64,000 nucleotides of DNA, from contig NZ_CP085345.1 in NCBI RefSeq assembly GCF_020618415.1, forward strand, positions 1,054,001 through 1,118,000. The letters run 5' to 3'. The DNA comes from Cupriavidus sp. MP-37. GTDB taxonomy: Bacteria > Pseudomonadota > Gammaproteobacteria > Burkholderiales > Burkholderiaceae. Position numbers and translations under genes: made by a program. The first letter of the stretch is position 1, and each line of letters starts with the position of its first letter. Below are positions 63,806 through 64,000 of the stretch, one piece after another. The notes under the pieces were generated by a model. The model had not been told where the DNA came from. It did not search any database and saw nothing but the letters and a program-made list of their open reading frames with translations.

Positions 63806-64000
63806 TCAGTGGAGGCAGATGTCCGCCCACTTCTCCACGGACAGCGCGCCGAGCTTGGATTGCAATAGCAGTGCGCAGGGCCGCGGCGCGCTGAAGCGAT
63901 AGGCGCAGCCTGCCGGCAGCAGGCTCTGGTGGCCCTTGCCCAGCACCACGTGGCCCATCTTGCGGCCCGTGGGCTCGGCCAGCACGGCTCCATCCGCGGC
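63806..64000 (-). CDS. Hydroquinone dioxygenase small subunit (C-terminal part only)
   Basis: The last 64 codons before TGA (63806-63808) are visible, ending LGALSVEKWADICLH; the rest lies beyond the window. It is directly upstream of the large subunit gene, as hapC is before hapD. Identity rests on position and on the cupin-like stretch GHQSLLPAGCAYRF. Confidence 0.65.
   Translation of the reverse strand, partial: AADGAVLAEPTGRKMGHVVLGKGHQSLLPAGCAYRFSAPRPCALLLQSKLGALSVEKWADICLH

Noticed and set aside
1..64000. tRNA, rRNA, integrase-attachment site or replication origin
   Set aside because: Nothing resembling these was seen by eye on either strand; a tRNA scan would be needed to exclude a missed tRNA.

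Overview
High-GC (about 65-70%) DNA with the codon use and gene families of a Cupriavidus/Ralstonia-type betaproteobacterium: heavy-metal RND efflux operons (including a cusDCBAF-like order), LysR/LuxR/MerR regulators, aromatic catabolism and REP-type palindromes. It looks like accessory-rich sequence of a second chromosome or megaplasmid. No rRNA, tRNA or CRISPR was seen.

Layout. 0-6.3 kb: a sulfation module. A sulfotransferase and a DUF1214 protein (minus) diverge from cysD-cysNC (plus), which make PAPS; a LuxR-type regulator follows. 6.4-13.3 kb: a heavy-metal RND operon (minus) with an extra 185-aa membrane protein. 13.5-19.2 kb: cytochrome c, then a MerR regulator with two near-identical MerR-type promoters driving an alpha/beta hydrolase and an old yellow enzyme, an exported acetoacetate-decarboxylase-like protein and a metallo-hydrolase. 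19.3-22.4 kb: zinc alcohol dehydrogenase, gstA behind a sigma-54-like promoter, a small unknown protein and a DUF932 relic. 22.5-29.3 kb: cusD-like, cusC, cusB, cusA, cusF, mostly with ATGA overlaps. 29.4-33.4 kb: an epimerase and argC, each divergent from a LysR gene.

33.5-42.5 kb: an unusual operon (minus, 42411 to 35073) that I cannot match to any known system. It encodes a Glu/Phe-rich glycine-zipper protein, an HExxH protein, a 687-aa orphan, a PLP enzyme, a GIY-YIG protein and an amidohydrolase. A near-perfect sigma-54 promoter precedes it, and a sigma-54 activator gene is convergent with its end. 42.8-44.1 kb: a lipoprotein with four internal repeats.

44.3-59.5 kb: a catabolic island between two insertion sequences, both inserted in the same kind of REP palindrome. 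It carries an SRPBCC protein, TetR, a ketosteroid-isomerase-like protein, two SDRs, a meta-cleavage hydrolase, a DUF1302 outer-membrane protein, the hydratase/acylating dehydrogenase/aldolase trio, exported SurE and a lipoprotein. Next come a five-unit 176-bp tandem array and an IS110/IS1111 element whose bridge-RNA guides can be read against its own target and ends. 59.6-64 kb: a hydroquinone (HapCD-type) pathway with a truncated YciI gene and a Rieske ferredoxin.

The most interesting signal is a 16-bp palindrome, TAGTCC-N4-GGACGA, in front of the sulfotransferase operon, cysD, the LuxR gene and four promoters of the catabolic island 40 kb away. It suggests one LuxR-type regulon joining PAPS-dependent sulfation to ring catabolism.
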